Shown one piece after another: positions 8,670-16,465 of a stretch of DNA of 64,000 nt (position 1 is the stretch's first letter; each line of letters opens with the position of its first letter). Made by a program: the position numbers and the translations under genes. The DNA is taken from NCBI GenBank assembly GCA_963719645.1, contig CAVRCT010000002.1, positions 1 through 64,000 on the forward strand. Direction: 5' to 3'. Below the pieces are notes generated by a model. It was not told where the DNA came from. It saw only the letters and a list, made by a program, of their open reading frames with translations, and searched no databases. The DNA comes from CAVRCT01 sp963719645 (GTDB lineage: Bacteria; Pseudomonadota; Gammaproteobacteria; DSM-16500).

Positions 8670-9005
8670 ATGTTAAAACATAAACTCATTGTCGCACTTG
8701 CTTTCATAGCCGTATCCATGTTGTCGTATTCAACATCGGCCAGTGCGTGGGTGGATCATCATTGCTGTTGTCATAGATGTTATGTACCGAGAGGGATGAC
8801 TGCAGCGGATCTCGTTCGTGCAAGAATAAATGCAAATCCACAATTAGCGGGTCAACCGATCACAGTAGCATCCTATGAAGGCGATAGCAGAAAGGTAATT
8901 CTGAGTGGTTATGCTGATTCCGTTTGGCAAAAACATGCTGTTATTGACGTAGCTCGTTATACCTGTGGTGTTCATATGGTTATTGATGCAGTCATAGAAC
9001 AATAA
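8670..9005 (+). CDS. Secreted BON-domain protein
   Basis: The 111-residue product starts with a signal peptide (MLKHKLIVALAFIAVSMLSYS) and ends in a single BON (OsmY-like) domain. That domain has the typical pattern of a helix, ITVASYEGDSRKVILSGYADS, then KHAVIDVARYTCGVHMVIDAV. BON domains bind phospholipids or occur in periplasmic stress proteins. After the cleavage site lies an unusual His/Cys cluster (DHHCCCHRC), which could bind metal or form disulfides. The ATG at 8670 is chosen because AGGAGA precedes it by seven bases; in-frame ATGs upstream at 8646 and 8649 lack such a site. A strong terminator hairpin follows the gene. Confidence 0.8.
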   Translation: MLKHKLIVALAFIAVSMLSYSTSASAWVDHHCCCHRCYVPRGMTAADLVRARINANPQLAGQPITVASYEGDSRKVILSGYADSVWQKHAVIDVARYTCGVHMVIDAVIEQ

Positions 9006-9036
9006 TTTAAATGTAATGTGTTTGAGTCACCTTGAT

Positions 9037-9088
9037 ATCACCTCATCCTGTACTTGTTTGCGGGATGAGGTGATTTGCTTTATTTTTT
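9037..9088 (+). terminator. Rho-independent terminator of the BON-domain gene
   Basis: A perfect 12-bp stem (ATCACCTCATCC / GGATGAGGTGAT, 9037-9048 with 9063-9074) with a 14-base loop is followed by TTGCTTTATTTTTT. It lies 32 bases after the stop of the BON-domain gene. Confidence 0.85.
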
Positions 9089-9101
9089 CTCGATTAGATA
9101 T

Positions 9102-9340
9102 TTATTTACAAGATATGTTATTTCTGTATTTTATTCGATCCAAAAATAGCAAAGCGAAGATGACGATGTAAAGACAAGTTAAAAATCCAAACGGTAATAA
9201 CGACTTAAATGAAAATGCCAAAACATTGAGGGTTGTTGAGAAAGAATCCCAAAAATTTTCCAAATTTCTTGAGTTGTGTAAAAAAGCCAATGAAGCATGT
9301 GGCGAAGACAATAAATCGTTTTCAGTGTCATGCCAGCATG
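9102..9340 (-). pseudogene. Possible C-terminal gene remnant with a membrane segment
   Basis: On the minus strand a frame ends with a credible membrane segment (PFGFLTCLYIVIFALLFLD) and a short basic tail (RIKYRNNISCK). Its upstream part runs into the palindromic repeat at 9323, so any 5' end is lost. It looks like the tail of a membrane protein cut by the repeat. No family can be named, and it may be spurious. Confidence 0.25.
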
Positions 9341-9565
9341 TTTTAAGCTGGGATAAAAGCATGCTGGCATGACACTGAATTGGTACCGAGAATTTCGCAA
9401 CAACGTCTTCCACTTTGGAAAACATAGGTTTCTACACAAATCTCCACTGTGTCGTCCCGCGCTAAAAGCCGCGCGGGACGACACATGGGTGGTTTGTGTA
9501 GATACCTAAGCAAAAGCACGCTGGCACGACACTGAATTGATTCCAAGAATTACGCAACAACGCCG
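9323..9565. repeat. Compound palindromic repeat region
   Basis: Two strong inverted repeats stand side by side. One has 18-bp perfect arms (CAGTGTCATGCCAGCATG, 9323-9340 with 9360-9377). The other has 15-bp perfect arms (TGTGTCGTCCCGCGC, 9448-9462 with 9471-9485) inside a wider stem CTACACAAA..TTTGTGTAG (9432-9501). The string after the first repeat (GACACTGAATTG...CGCAACAACG) is repeated directly after the second (9370s and 9527-9562). No coding capacity. Confidence 0.75.
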
Positions 9566-9573
9566 CGGGGAAT

Positions 9574-9601
9574 CTTAAGAAAACCTTAAGGAAACCTTAA
9601 G
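9574..9601 (+). promoter_or_regulatory. Triple PmrA-like box
   Basis: CTTAAG occurs three times in exact phase at 9574-9579, 9585-9590 and 9596-9601, that is CTTAAG-N5-CTTAAG-N5-CTTAAG. This fits the PmrA consensus YTTAAK-N5-YTTAAK twice over. In Legionella and Coxiella, PmrA controls many Dot/Icm effector genes from such sites. A possible -10 is TTATCAT at 9621-9627, about 20 bases downstream. The regulated gene would be the helical protein at 9710. Confidence 0.6.
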
Positions 9602-9709
9602 ATTCATATTTATTATCACTTTATCATCGCTGTGGATTCCTTCAGCCCAAACACAAAAAGCTAAATTGCTATAAACTGATAGAAAGCCTAACAAAAACGG
9701 GAGTTTTCT

Positions 9710-11047
9710 ATGAGCTCTAATCGTGATGAAGGTCTAAAAAAGCTAGATCTGGCTTACCAAAATGAATTTTTAGTCTTATTAAATGCTTACGATACGATAC
9801 GTCCTTTATATGAAAGAAAAGAAGTGGATGCAAAGGAATCTAAGTTGTTTCTCAGACACTTGGAGCGCATTGGCAAGATCATGGGTATTGTGGTCAGCTC
9901 TGAAGAGTCAAAAATCCTTCTTCCAGAGGGGATGCCAGATGACTCTCAGAAAATAACCAGTGAAAAATTGCTTAAAGAGTATATTGCAGGTTCTATATTA
10001 GATTTTTTGAAAAAAATCGTAACTAACTTGTCGAATATTCTGGATCCTGCTAAGAAAAATTTGAATAAGGAAGAACAAACGCGCTTTGTAAATAATATGA
10101 AAGCGCTGAATGAATTGGCGATCAAGTGTGGCTCTGATTATTGGAATAGTTTGGTGAAACTTCTTGAAAAAGAATTACCTCAGCAAAAAAAGCTGATTGA
10201 TGAATTGCAGTTCAAACAAATATTGGTTCACCAAAGCCCAGCAGCACTTGAGGAGCTATACCAGCAATTTATCGCACCCAATAAAAATGCATTTACCCAA
10301 TTTATTGCGGATTTTAATCAAAAATTAGAGCATCGTACCCCACATACTGATTCACTGCATCGCACCAGCGCATCGGAAAAGCAAAAGGAAGACATGCATG
10401 CGCTAATGAGTGAATTGAAAGACATCGCTAAGAAATCGGTGATGATGCAAAATACGCTGCAAGCCAAAAATGAAATCCAGTATTGTCTTATGAAATTTTA
10501 TATTGATAAGTACATTCACTCTCATAATATAACGGGTCTACATCATGCGTTAGATCATATTGAGAATGCAATACATTATGCTTCAGGCCTAGATATGAAG
10601 GATAATAAAAAATTCGATAAGATGGATCTGTTCGCTTTATCACACATATCTGTTTCAGAAGATAAAGAGACAAAAGAGGATACGCGTTTATTAGCGGCGG
10701 TTGCACAACTTGATCCTGTTGTGAGAAATGACATTGTGCAACAAATTTTTCGATCTGTTTTGTCAGCGCTTTGCAATGCCTGCACGAGTAAAAAACCCGA
10801 TGCATTCAAACAACCCTTTATCAATGGCATGCGCATCATGAATAGAGCCGGTAAAGCGTGTGTAGATGATTGGAAGAAATGCTGTAAAGTCCTCGATGAA
10901 AAAGGTATTCAGGGTGTGAACTTAATGGCTGACTATCTTGATAAAAATGATAAAGATTACGAAAAATTATTTCTCTCGCTGTATAGTAAGAAGAAAGATG
11001 ATAATACTTTTGTTGGGAAAGCTGCGATGAGTTTTCGACTGAGCTAA
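9710..11047 (+). CDS. Hypothetical all-helical protein, candidate PmrA-regulated effector
   Basis: The 445-residue product is not recognised. It is rich in Lys, Leu, Asp and Glu, appears almost entirely alpha-helical, and lacks a signal peptide or membrane segment, so it should be cytosolic or exported without a Sec signal. A central region near residue 225 (HTDSLHRTSASEKQKE) looks like a flexible hinge. The C-terminus (KKKDDNTFVGKAAMSFRLS) is short, polar and basic. The triple CTTAAG box 109 bases upstream resembles PmrA sites that drive Dot/Icm effector genes in Legionellales. That promoter context is the only reason to propose an effector role. A purine-rich ACGGGAG precedes the ATG. Confidence 0.7.
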   Translation: MSSNRDEGLKKLDLAYQNEFLVLLNAYDTIRPLYERKEVDAKESKLFLRHLERIGKIMGIVVSSEESKILLPEGMPDDSQKITSEKLLKEYIAGSILDFLKKIVTNLSNILDPAKKNLNKEEQTRFVNNMKALNELAIKCGSDYWNSLVKLLEKELPQQKKLIDELQFKQILVHQSPAALEELYQQFIAPNKNAFTQFIADFNQKLEHRTPHTDSLHRTSASEKQKEDMHALMSELKDIAKKSVMMQNTLQAKNEIQYCLMKFYIDKYIHSHNITGLHHALDHIENAIHYASGLDMKDNKKFDKMDLFALSHISVSEDKETKEDTRLLAAVAQLDPVVRNDIVQQIFRSVLSALCNACTSKKPDAFKQPFINGMRIMNRAGKACVDDWKKCCKVLDEKGIQGVNLMADYLDKNDKDYEKLFLSLYSKKKDDNTFVGKAAMSFRLS

Positions 11048-11093
11048 TTTGATTGTCCTAAAATTTAAAGAAAATATTTTAAATTATTAAAAA

Positions 11094-11126
11094 CTACACC
11101 CAGTAATTATTACTATTGGTTTTTAG
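11094..11126. repeat. Short ACACCC-AATA palindrome, degenerate copy
   Basis: CTACACCCAGTAATTATTAC followed by TATTGGTTTTTAG is a degenerate member of the ACACCCAATA...TATTGGGTGT hairpin family also seen at 44051, 56150 and 59278. It sits exactly at the broken 5' end of the phzF remnant. Confidence 0.5.
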
Positions 11127-11139
11127 CAGCAGTTGAATT

Positions 11140-11673
11140 TTGAGGTATTTTAATTTTCTTAATCAGGAAAATAATTTATCTGAAACTGCTTTTATTGTCT
11201 TAGAAGGCAATCAATATCAAATTCGCTGGTTTAGCCCAAAAAAGGAAGTCGCTCTATGTGGGCATGCCACTCTAGCAAGTGCTTTCGTATTATTTGAATT
11301 ATTAGACTATCCCCATGATGAAGTGATTTTTAATAGCCAAAGTGGATTACTTCGCGTTAAGAAAGAAGGGTGCTTGTTGCAAATGGACTTTCCAGCCCTA
11401 CCATACAATGAAATAACCCCAGCACATGAATTATTAAATGCCGTGAATGTTGTTCCTCACGCGGTTTTTAATAGTACTTTTGATTTATTACTGATTTTTA
11501 ATCATGAATATGAAGTGCAGCAAGCTAAACTCGATTTGAATGCGATTGCAAAGTTACCATATCGTGGCGTGATTTTATCAGCACCTGCAAGGCTTGCCGA
11601 TATTTACTCTCGTTGTTTTTATCCTGGATGTGATGTTCCTGAAGATCCGGTGACGGGCTCGGCACATTGTGTG
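11140..11673 (+). pseudogene. phzF-like isomerase/epimerase, truncated at both ends
   Basis: The translated fragment is clearly the PhzF family (phenazine-biosynthesis-like isomerases). It has the catalytic-Glu motif ENNLSETAFIV, CGHATLASAFVLFE, and EDPVTGSAHCVLAP. The normal N-terminus (about 25-40 residues before ENNLSE, including the SGNPAAV-type loop) is absent, and no proper start or ribosome site is present. On the 3' side the homology stops immediately after CVLAP, where the frame runs into the palindromic element at 11674 and ends in unrelated residues (VNVRDPFCLKHLS). About 180 of the usual 260-300 residues remain. The gene is almost certainly non-functional. Confidence 0.85.
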
Positions 11674-11862
11674 TTAGCGCCAGTTAATGTCCGGGATCCA
11701 TTTTGCTTAAAGCACTTGAGTTAAAAAGCATGAGGAGGGATAAATTGAAGATGGATCCCGGACATTAAGTAGCTCTAAACGAGCAAAAGACGCTCGTTTA
11801 GAGCTACTAAATTCCGGGATGACAGTTCTTAAGTTAGTGCCATTAAAGCCTGACCCCGTTTT
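11674..11862. repeat. Right half of the 442-bp palindromic element
   Basis: From TTAGCGCCAGTTAATGTCC at 11674 to TTAAGTTAGTGCCATT the sequence follows the right half of the element core at 3010-3182 almost base for base. It includes the ATGGATCCCGGACAT stem and the GTAGCTC..GAGCTAC hairpin, and ends at GCCTGACCCC. The left outer arm is missing. It replaces the 3' end of the phzF gene and lies next to the stop of the thaumatin-like gene. Confidence 0.85.
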
Positions 11863-11870
11863 CCTGTTCG

Positions 11871-13922
11871 TTAACCAATACCCCCTGATTCTCCTCCTGG
11901 GCAGAATTCAACATTATAATTCACACCACTTTGACCCGCATTTTGTGGACAGGTAAATGTAGAGGATGGGTCATCAAAAGGATAAACATATGCCGAAAGG
12001 CAAGCATCTTTCAGGAAATTCAAGCCAGGCAATACGTCCGCAACCCAGTATGCTGTATTGGGTACCGTACACTGCTTGATGACAGATGTACTCGTCGGTA
12101 CGCCGCTGAGTTGACTCCAGCTAGTACAGCCGCAGCAACTAGTTGCGCTTGCACCTTTAGTGAAACAACTGACGTCAGCGAGTCCTGAACAATTTAATAA
12201 TTCAATTAATGTATTTCCACCTAATGATGCAGTTGTGCAGTCAACAATTTCAGTCTGTGGATTACCTGTTGGGTTGTAGGTACTATTTGCTGCGCAAATT
12301 TCATCTTGCGTCCAGTACCCTAACAAGGTTCCACAAGTTGTTTGAGCAGAGCCGCTGCTCGGGGATGCTCCCACTGCATTGGAAGTTAATCCACATTTAT
12401 ACGTTGGATGACCAGATGGGGTAAGCGGTGCGCAGGTTGTATCGCTAGCACAAACTGTTGCATTATCATTTGCTACCCATCGATAGCCAAGATTGACTGG
12501 GTTAAGCGTATTCAGAAATGAATTTTCAAAATTCCATGAACAACTACCCACTGTCGTACTCGCGCTGACAGGGTTCATGGTGGTTGCCTTGTTGCTTCCA
12601 GGGCTGCCGCAGCTATATGGGTTGCCGTATTTAGCTGGCGATGCAATGGCTGCTCCAGCGCCATCTGTCACCGGATACATGGTAACTGGAATGTTTGTTC
12701 CATTAATAATTGTAACGTCATACGTATCGGGTGTGAGACTCACTAGCGTGAATTCAGATAAAGTAACAGGATTTGCTCCGCCTGATGCCGTGGAGCTAGA
12801 GCCAAGACCCTGCCCCAAATAACATCCGCCATTCTGACTATCATCAACAGAACCGGATGGAGCTGTTCCCAAATTGCAGCCTCCCGTCAAACAAGAATTA
12901 GAACCTGTAAATGGAGCTACAGGTGACATTCCTGCGCCGCCGCATCCAGTGCGGCCGCCAATGCCACCGCTCCAGAGCAATGAGTATCCGTTCGTGCTGG
13001 AGTTACTTGTAAATGAAACCTGATCATTAGGCGCAGGCACTTGCCCAGTGTAAGCAGCAAGTTGGTAGTGCTTGGTAGAGGAATCTGCTGGAGAAGGAGT
13101 CTGCCAGTAACATTGATGATTATTGGAATTACAATAAGTGCCAGTAATACAATCACTGCTTGTATTACAGAAAGAGCAAATATTATTAGTGCAAGGCGAA
13201 GGATCTTTGGGAGGAGGTCCAGCATTTGGGTCTGTGTGTACAGCACAGTCAGTACTCGAGCTGGCTGGACCTGCATTGTTATTATTCTTACAGACACCGC
13301 CGCCACAATAACCGCTAACACAGCGAGAAAATAATTGTATTCCGCTGCAGTCAGAATCTTTTGTGCAGGCAGTATTTATATTTTGCACATTTAATGCAGG
13401 CCCTTTACCCGATGCAAGAGCAAAATAAACCGGAAACTTGCAATAGTTATAAAACGTCATTGTTCGGTTAGCAGTTACCGGGACAGTGATAGGAGTTTTA
13501 ATCACAACTGGCGGCGAGGGTATTTTATGCGTACCACCACTGTTATCCATGGTAAAAGTTAGTGTCATATTTGCAGTACCCGCTGCGGCACCGGCGATGA
13601 GTGGAATGTTGACAAGAGCAGTTTTTGATTTTCCGCTAAAACCCACTCCATTGATACAACCGTTGGTAGTAGGATTAAATCCTGGAGCACTAATCACTGA
13701 ATTATCGAATGTGAGCGAGCATTTGATAATAATGGCTGGGCCGCTTTGCGGCGGAGAAGGTACATTAATTGTGTAACTCAATTGTTGAGTACTGCTTGGC
13801 ACCATATCTTGGATGACAGGTGTTTCGGCAGTGACATAAAATACAGGCTCTGCGCTTAATGCTTGTAAAGAATAGACTGCAAGCAGCGTGAAAAACCCAA
13901 CTATAAACAAAATACTTCTCAT
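11871..13922 (-). CDS. Secreted thaumatin-like protein with Cys-rich insert
   Basis: The 683-residue product has a signal peptide (MRSILFIVGFFTLLAVYSL). A beta-rich N-terminal domain (about 25-155) is followed by a thaumatin fold spread over the rest: TMTFYNYCKFPVYFA, LLWSGGIGGRTGC, CLTGGCNLG, TLSEFTLV, YDVTIINGTNIPVTMYPV and the C-terminal signature AYVYPFDDPSSTFTC...NVEFCP. Between the first strand and the next comes a Cys-rich insert of about 100 residues (CTKDSDCSGI..., CNTSSDCITGTYC), like repeated small disulfide knots. Thaumatin-like proteins are common in plants, fungi and some bacteria, and often bind glucans or inhibit competitors. The ATG at 13922 has AAGGAGA six bases upstream, better than the ATG at 13946. 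The beta-barrel gene ends 24 bases upstream. Confidence 0.85.
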   Translation of the reverse strand: MRSILFIVGFFTLLAVYSLQALSAEPVFYVTAETPVIQDMVPSSTQQLSYTINVPSPPQSGPAIIIKCSLTFDNSVISAPGFNPTTNGCINGVGFSGKSKTALVNIPLIAGAAAGTANMTLTFTMDNSGGTHKIPSPPVVIKTPITVPVTANRTMTFYNYCKFPVYFALASGKGPALNVQNINTACTKDSDCSGIQLFSRCVSGYCGGGVCKNNNNAGPASSSTDCAVHTDPNAGPPPKDPSPCTNNICSFCNTSSDCITGTYCNSNNHQCYWQTPSPADSSTKHYQLAAYTGQVPAPNDQVSFTSNSSTNGYSLLWSGGIGGRTGCGGAGMSPVAPFTGSNSCLTGGCNLGTAPSGSVDDSQNGGCYLGQGLGSSSTASGGANPVTLSEFTLVSLTPDTYDVTIINGTNIPVTMYPVTDGAGAAIASPAKYGNPYSCGSPGSNKATTMNPVSASTTVGSCSWNFENSFLNTLNPVNLGYRWVANDNATVCASDTTCAPLTPSGHPTYKCGLTSNAVGASPSSGSAQTTCGTLLGYWTQDEICAANSTYNPTGNPQTEIVDCTTASLGGNTLIELLNCSGLADVSCFTKGASATSCCGCTSWSQLSGVPTSTSVIKQCTVPNTAYWVADVLPGLNFLKDACLSAYVYPFDDPSSTFTCPQNAGQSGVNYNVEFCPGGESGGIG

Positions 13923-13945
13923 GGACAATCTCCTTGCCGCAAGCA

Positions 13946-14695
13946 TCAATTAAAATAATGTGTTAGCCCAATTAACCAGGTTTGTGAAGTCAGCGCCATT
14001 TTGACAGGTGCTGCCAATGGCACACTTGCCGCGCCAGATGTTTTTGCATTACCGAGATCAACATACAAATAGCGTAACGATAATTCTGAGCCGTGCAGCA
14101 ATGGAATTTTAATACCTCCACCTACTGTATAAGCGAATTGAATTTGGCTTTGACTGCCAATAGTTAAACCTGTTGTACCTGGAAGAAGCGGTGAATCATA
14201 ATAACTGGCTGTATTACGAGCAGCACCGATGCCGCCCTCAATAAATGGAAAAATATATTGGCCGATGGGATGCAAGGTTAATTCAACATCCGCCATCAAT
14301 CGCAAACTGGTAACAGAAAGGTGATAATAGTAATTATTATAAGCAGGCTGTTGAAAAAGCCAAACATAACCTTTTTGGGTGTCTTTGAGATACATAAGAT
14401 CCAGACCGATAGAAACATCATGCAATACTTTTTGCATATTGTCCGGCAACATAAAGCGATAAGCAGTCCCAAAACCCCATGTAAAATCATATTGTGAATG
14501 ACTGTTGGGATTGAGCGAATCCGTTTCGGCAAAGCCTTGCAGATTTCCCGCATTAACAGAGGTATTAGATGTGCCGCCATATAGACTTGCTTTAAACCCT
14601 GAATGATCGTCGGACATGCCAGCAACACTCAGTCTGCATAGTAGCGATAACATGCAGAAAGAGAAAAATAAAAAAAATTTTTTCATTTCGAACAT
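13946..14695 (-). CDS. Outer-membrane beta-barrel protein
   Basis: The 249-residue product begins with a signal peptide (MKKFFLFFSFCMLSLLCRL, with cleavage likely after SVAG). The rest is made of alternating amphipathic strands: FKASLYGGTSNTSV, YDFTWGFGTAYRF, FAYTVGGGIKIPL and GSELSLRYLYVDLG. It ends in the strand SQTWLIGLTHYFN with the terminal aromatic-x-N typical of small OmpW/OmpA-like or Legionella porin-like barrels. It is 24 bases upstream of the thaumatin-like gene on the same strand, so the two are likely coexpressed as envelope or exported products. AAGGAT precedes the first ATG. The specific function is unknown. Confidence 0.8.
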   Translation of the reverse strand: MFEMKKFFLFFSFCMLSLLCRLSVAGMSDDHSGFKASLYGGTSNTSVNAGNLQGFAETDSLNPNSHSQYDFTWGFGTAYRFMLPDNMQKVLHDVSIGLDLMYLKDTQKGYVWLFQQPAYNNYYYHLSVTSLRLMADVELTLHPIGQYIFPFIEGGIGAARNTASYYDSPLLPGTTGLTIGSQSQIQFAYTVGGGIKIPLLHGSELSLRYLYVDLGNAKTSGAASVPLAAPVKMALTSQTWLIGLTHYFN

Positions 14696-15010
14696 GGATA
14701 GATATCCTTATCTAGCTAAATGGAGATAAATAATTCTTTATTTCAATCAGGATGAATATAGAAAAATGTCTCTTACAAGATGATATTAAACAATTTAGTT
14801 TTTAAATAGATGCGAGCGTGTCAGTAGAAGTGAGCGGGTAGAGCGACGTTCTTCTTTCGTTGTTCGCCGCCCCCTCATCGAGTCCCATCGCGCACAATAA
14901 TGGTACAGGAGCGGCCATGCCAATGTTAGTGATAGCATTATATGGGAGACAATGCAGGATTTGAGATTTATACTTCAAATTTAGATGCTCAATTATTAGA
15001 GGTCGCTACC
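14696..15010. other. Gene-free divergent gap with a GC-richer island
   Basis: This is the region between the divergent beta-barrel and msrB genes. The bases 14840-14915 are markedly more GC-rich than the surroundings and give a short open minus-strand frame (GMAAPVPLLCAMGLDEG...) with no start and no recognised family. It may be a scrap of a lost gene or repeat. Otherwise nothing is seen. Confidence 0.3.
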
Positions 15011-15547
15011 ATGAAGAAAATAATTGTTAATTTTGTCACTATTATTATAGCAATTTCAATGTTTAGTTTTGCTATTGCAGGATTAGATACTCAGAATTAT
15101 AAAAAACCAGATGATCAACTACTAAAAGCACGTTTAACACCATTACAATATCGGGTTACCCAAGAAAAAGGCACAGAGCCTGCATTTGACAATGCTTACT
15201 GGAATAATGAAGAAGCTGGGATTTACGTAGATGTTGTTTCTGGTGAACCACTCTTTAGTTCATTAGACAAATACGATTCAAAAACAGGTTGGCCAAGTTT
15301 TACTAAACCGCTTGAGTCAAATAACATCGTGCTAAGACCTGACACGAGCATTTTGCCTGAACGGACAGAAGTTGTTTCAATGCATGCCCAGTCGCATTTA
15401 GGTCACGTTTTTGATGATGGTCCGCCGCCAACTTATAAACGATATTGCATGAACTCTGCGGCACTAGAATTTATTCCTGTTAAGGATTTGAAAAAACGTG
15501 GGTATGGAAAATATTTAAATTTATTTAAACAAAGCGGGAAAAAATAA
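15011..15547 (+). CDS. msrB: Exported peptide-methionine (R)-S-oxide reductase MsrB
   Basis: Reduces R-methionine sulfoxide in proteins. After a signal peptide or N-terminal anchor (MKKIIVNFVTIIIAISMFSFA) the MsrB fold carries GWPSFTKPL, the substrate loop EVVSMHAQSHLGHVFDDGP and the catalytic Cys in RYCMNSAALEF. The usual zinc CxxC pair is replaced (YVDVVSGEPLFSS), as in the MsrB half of fused or secreted MsrAB proteins, so this is the zinc-free type. The N-terminal signal implies work in the periplasm, repairing oxidised envelope proteins. The ATG at 15011 is chosen for the signal peptide and an AGAGGT site seven bases upstream, although the frame is open 23 codons earlier. No msrA is adjacent. 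Confidence 0.9.
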   Translation: MKKIIVNFVTIIIAISMFSFAIAGLDTQNYKKPDDQLLKARLTPLQYRVTQEKGTEPAFDNAYWNNEEAGIYVDVVSGEPLFSSLDKYDSKTGWPSFTKPLESNNIVLRPDTSILPERTEVVSMHAQSHLGHVFDDGPPPTYKRYCMNSAALEFIPVKDLKKRGYGKYLNLFKQSGKK

Positions 15548-15614
15548 TTTGTATTTGTCTGGTTTTGTTTTGCAATTGAAAAATCAGATAAATATTATAC
15601 CTAAGGAAATCTAA

Positions 15615-16394
15615 ATGAAAAATTCACTGTTTGAGAATCCCATTTTAATTTTTTTGCAAAATTTGGTTGCTGCAATTATTGCATATTATATCGCTCTCCT
15701 ATTACATGAGTGGGGTCATGGTGTAGTGGCCTGGCTGTATGGTCTGAAACATAGCCCATTTGATATTCAATATGGCGGTTGGTTTTTGCAAAATGCAGAT
15801 GAGCATGTTGACTATGATATGTTGTTTAATATGGGTCGTAATTTTGCAGCTGGATTGATTGGTATTGCAGGTCCTATTGTTAGTGTTACTCTTGTTATTA
15901 TCTGCTTAATTTTACTTAATCATAAAAGTTTTCAGCATAACTCTGTAAAATTTATTTTTATCTATTGGTTACTGGTTATAAATATGATTCCAACGATTCA
16001 GTATTTTACTGTATCTACTTTCTTGCCGGGTGGGGACACCGGGCATTTTGCAAATGGACTAAAAATTTCAGCTTGGTGGATATTTATTCCTGGAACTATT
16101 TTTAATATTTATTTAATAAGGAGAATTTTAAAACTTGAAATTATTCGTGCTTACGCATTTATCCCAATTAAAAGTATATTAGGGCAAAATATATTTTTGT
16201 TAGCAACGTTGAGTCTTATGTTTTTATTTATTTATACGCATGGCTATAATCCTCTGACGGACAAAGGATTAGATAAGTTTGGAAAAGTATTAATACTAAT
16301 ATCAATAGCTTTTGTGCCTATTTTGTTCATCATTTGTAATCCAATGCGAGAATGGGTACAACGCTTAATTTATCTTAAACGTTCAGCAATGTAG
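15615..16394 (+). CDS. Integral membrane protein with HEWGH motif (M50-like metalloprotease or relative)
   Basis: The 259-residue product has about six membrane segments. The first carries YIALLLHEWGHGVVAWLYG, an HExxH zinc motif inside a helix as in site-2/M50 intramembrane proteases. A later FLPGGDTGHFANGL could supply the third ligand, in the place of the M50 NxxPxxxxDG motif, but it is not a canonical match. A proteolytic role is therefore plausible but unproven. AAGGAAATC precedes the ATG. It follows msrB by 67 bases on the same strand and converges on the ankyrin gene. Confidence 0.65.
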   Translation: MKNSLFENPILIFLQNLVAAIIAYYIALLLHEWGHGVVAWLYGLKHSPFDIQYGGWFLQNADEHVDYDMLFNMGRNFAAGLIGIAGPIVSVTLVIICLILLNHKSFQHNSVKFIFIYWLLVINMIPTIQYFTVSTFLPGGDTGHFANGLKISAWWIFIPGTIFNIYLIRRILKLEIIRAYAFIPIKSILGQNIFLLATLSLMFLFIYTHGYNPLTDKGLDKFGKVLILISIAFVPILFIICNPMREWVQRLIYLKRSAM

Positions 16395-16465
16395 GTAGAT
16401 TGGCAAACGTTTATAGAGAGATTACCCTCACTGAAGCGCTGGCTAAATATTTTTACAAAAAATCA

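Noticed and set aside
12917..13334. Long frames on both strands inside the thaumatin-like gene
   Set aside because: They are shadows of a Gly/Ser/Thr/Cys-rich coding sequence, which leaves few stops in other frames.
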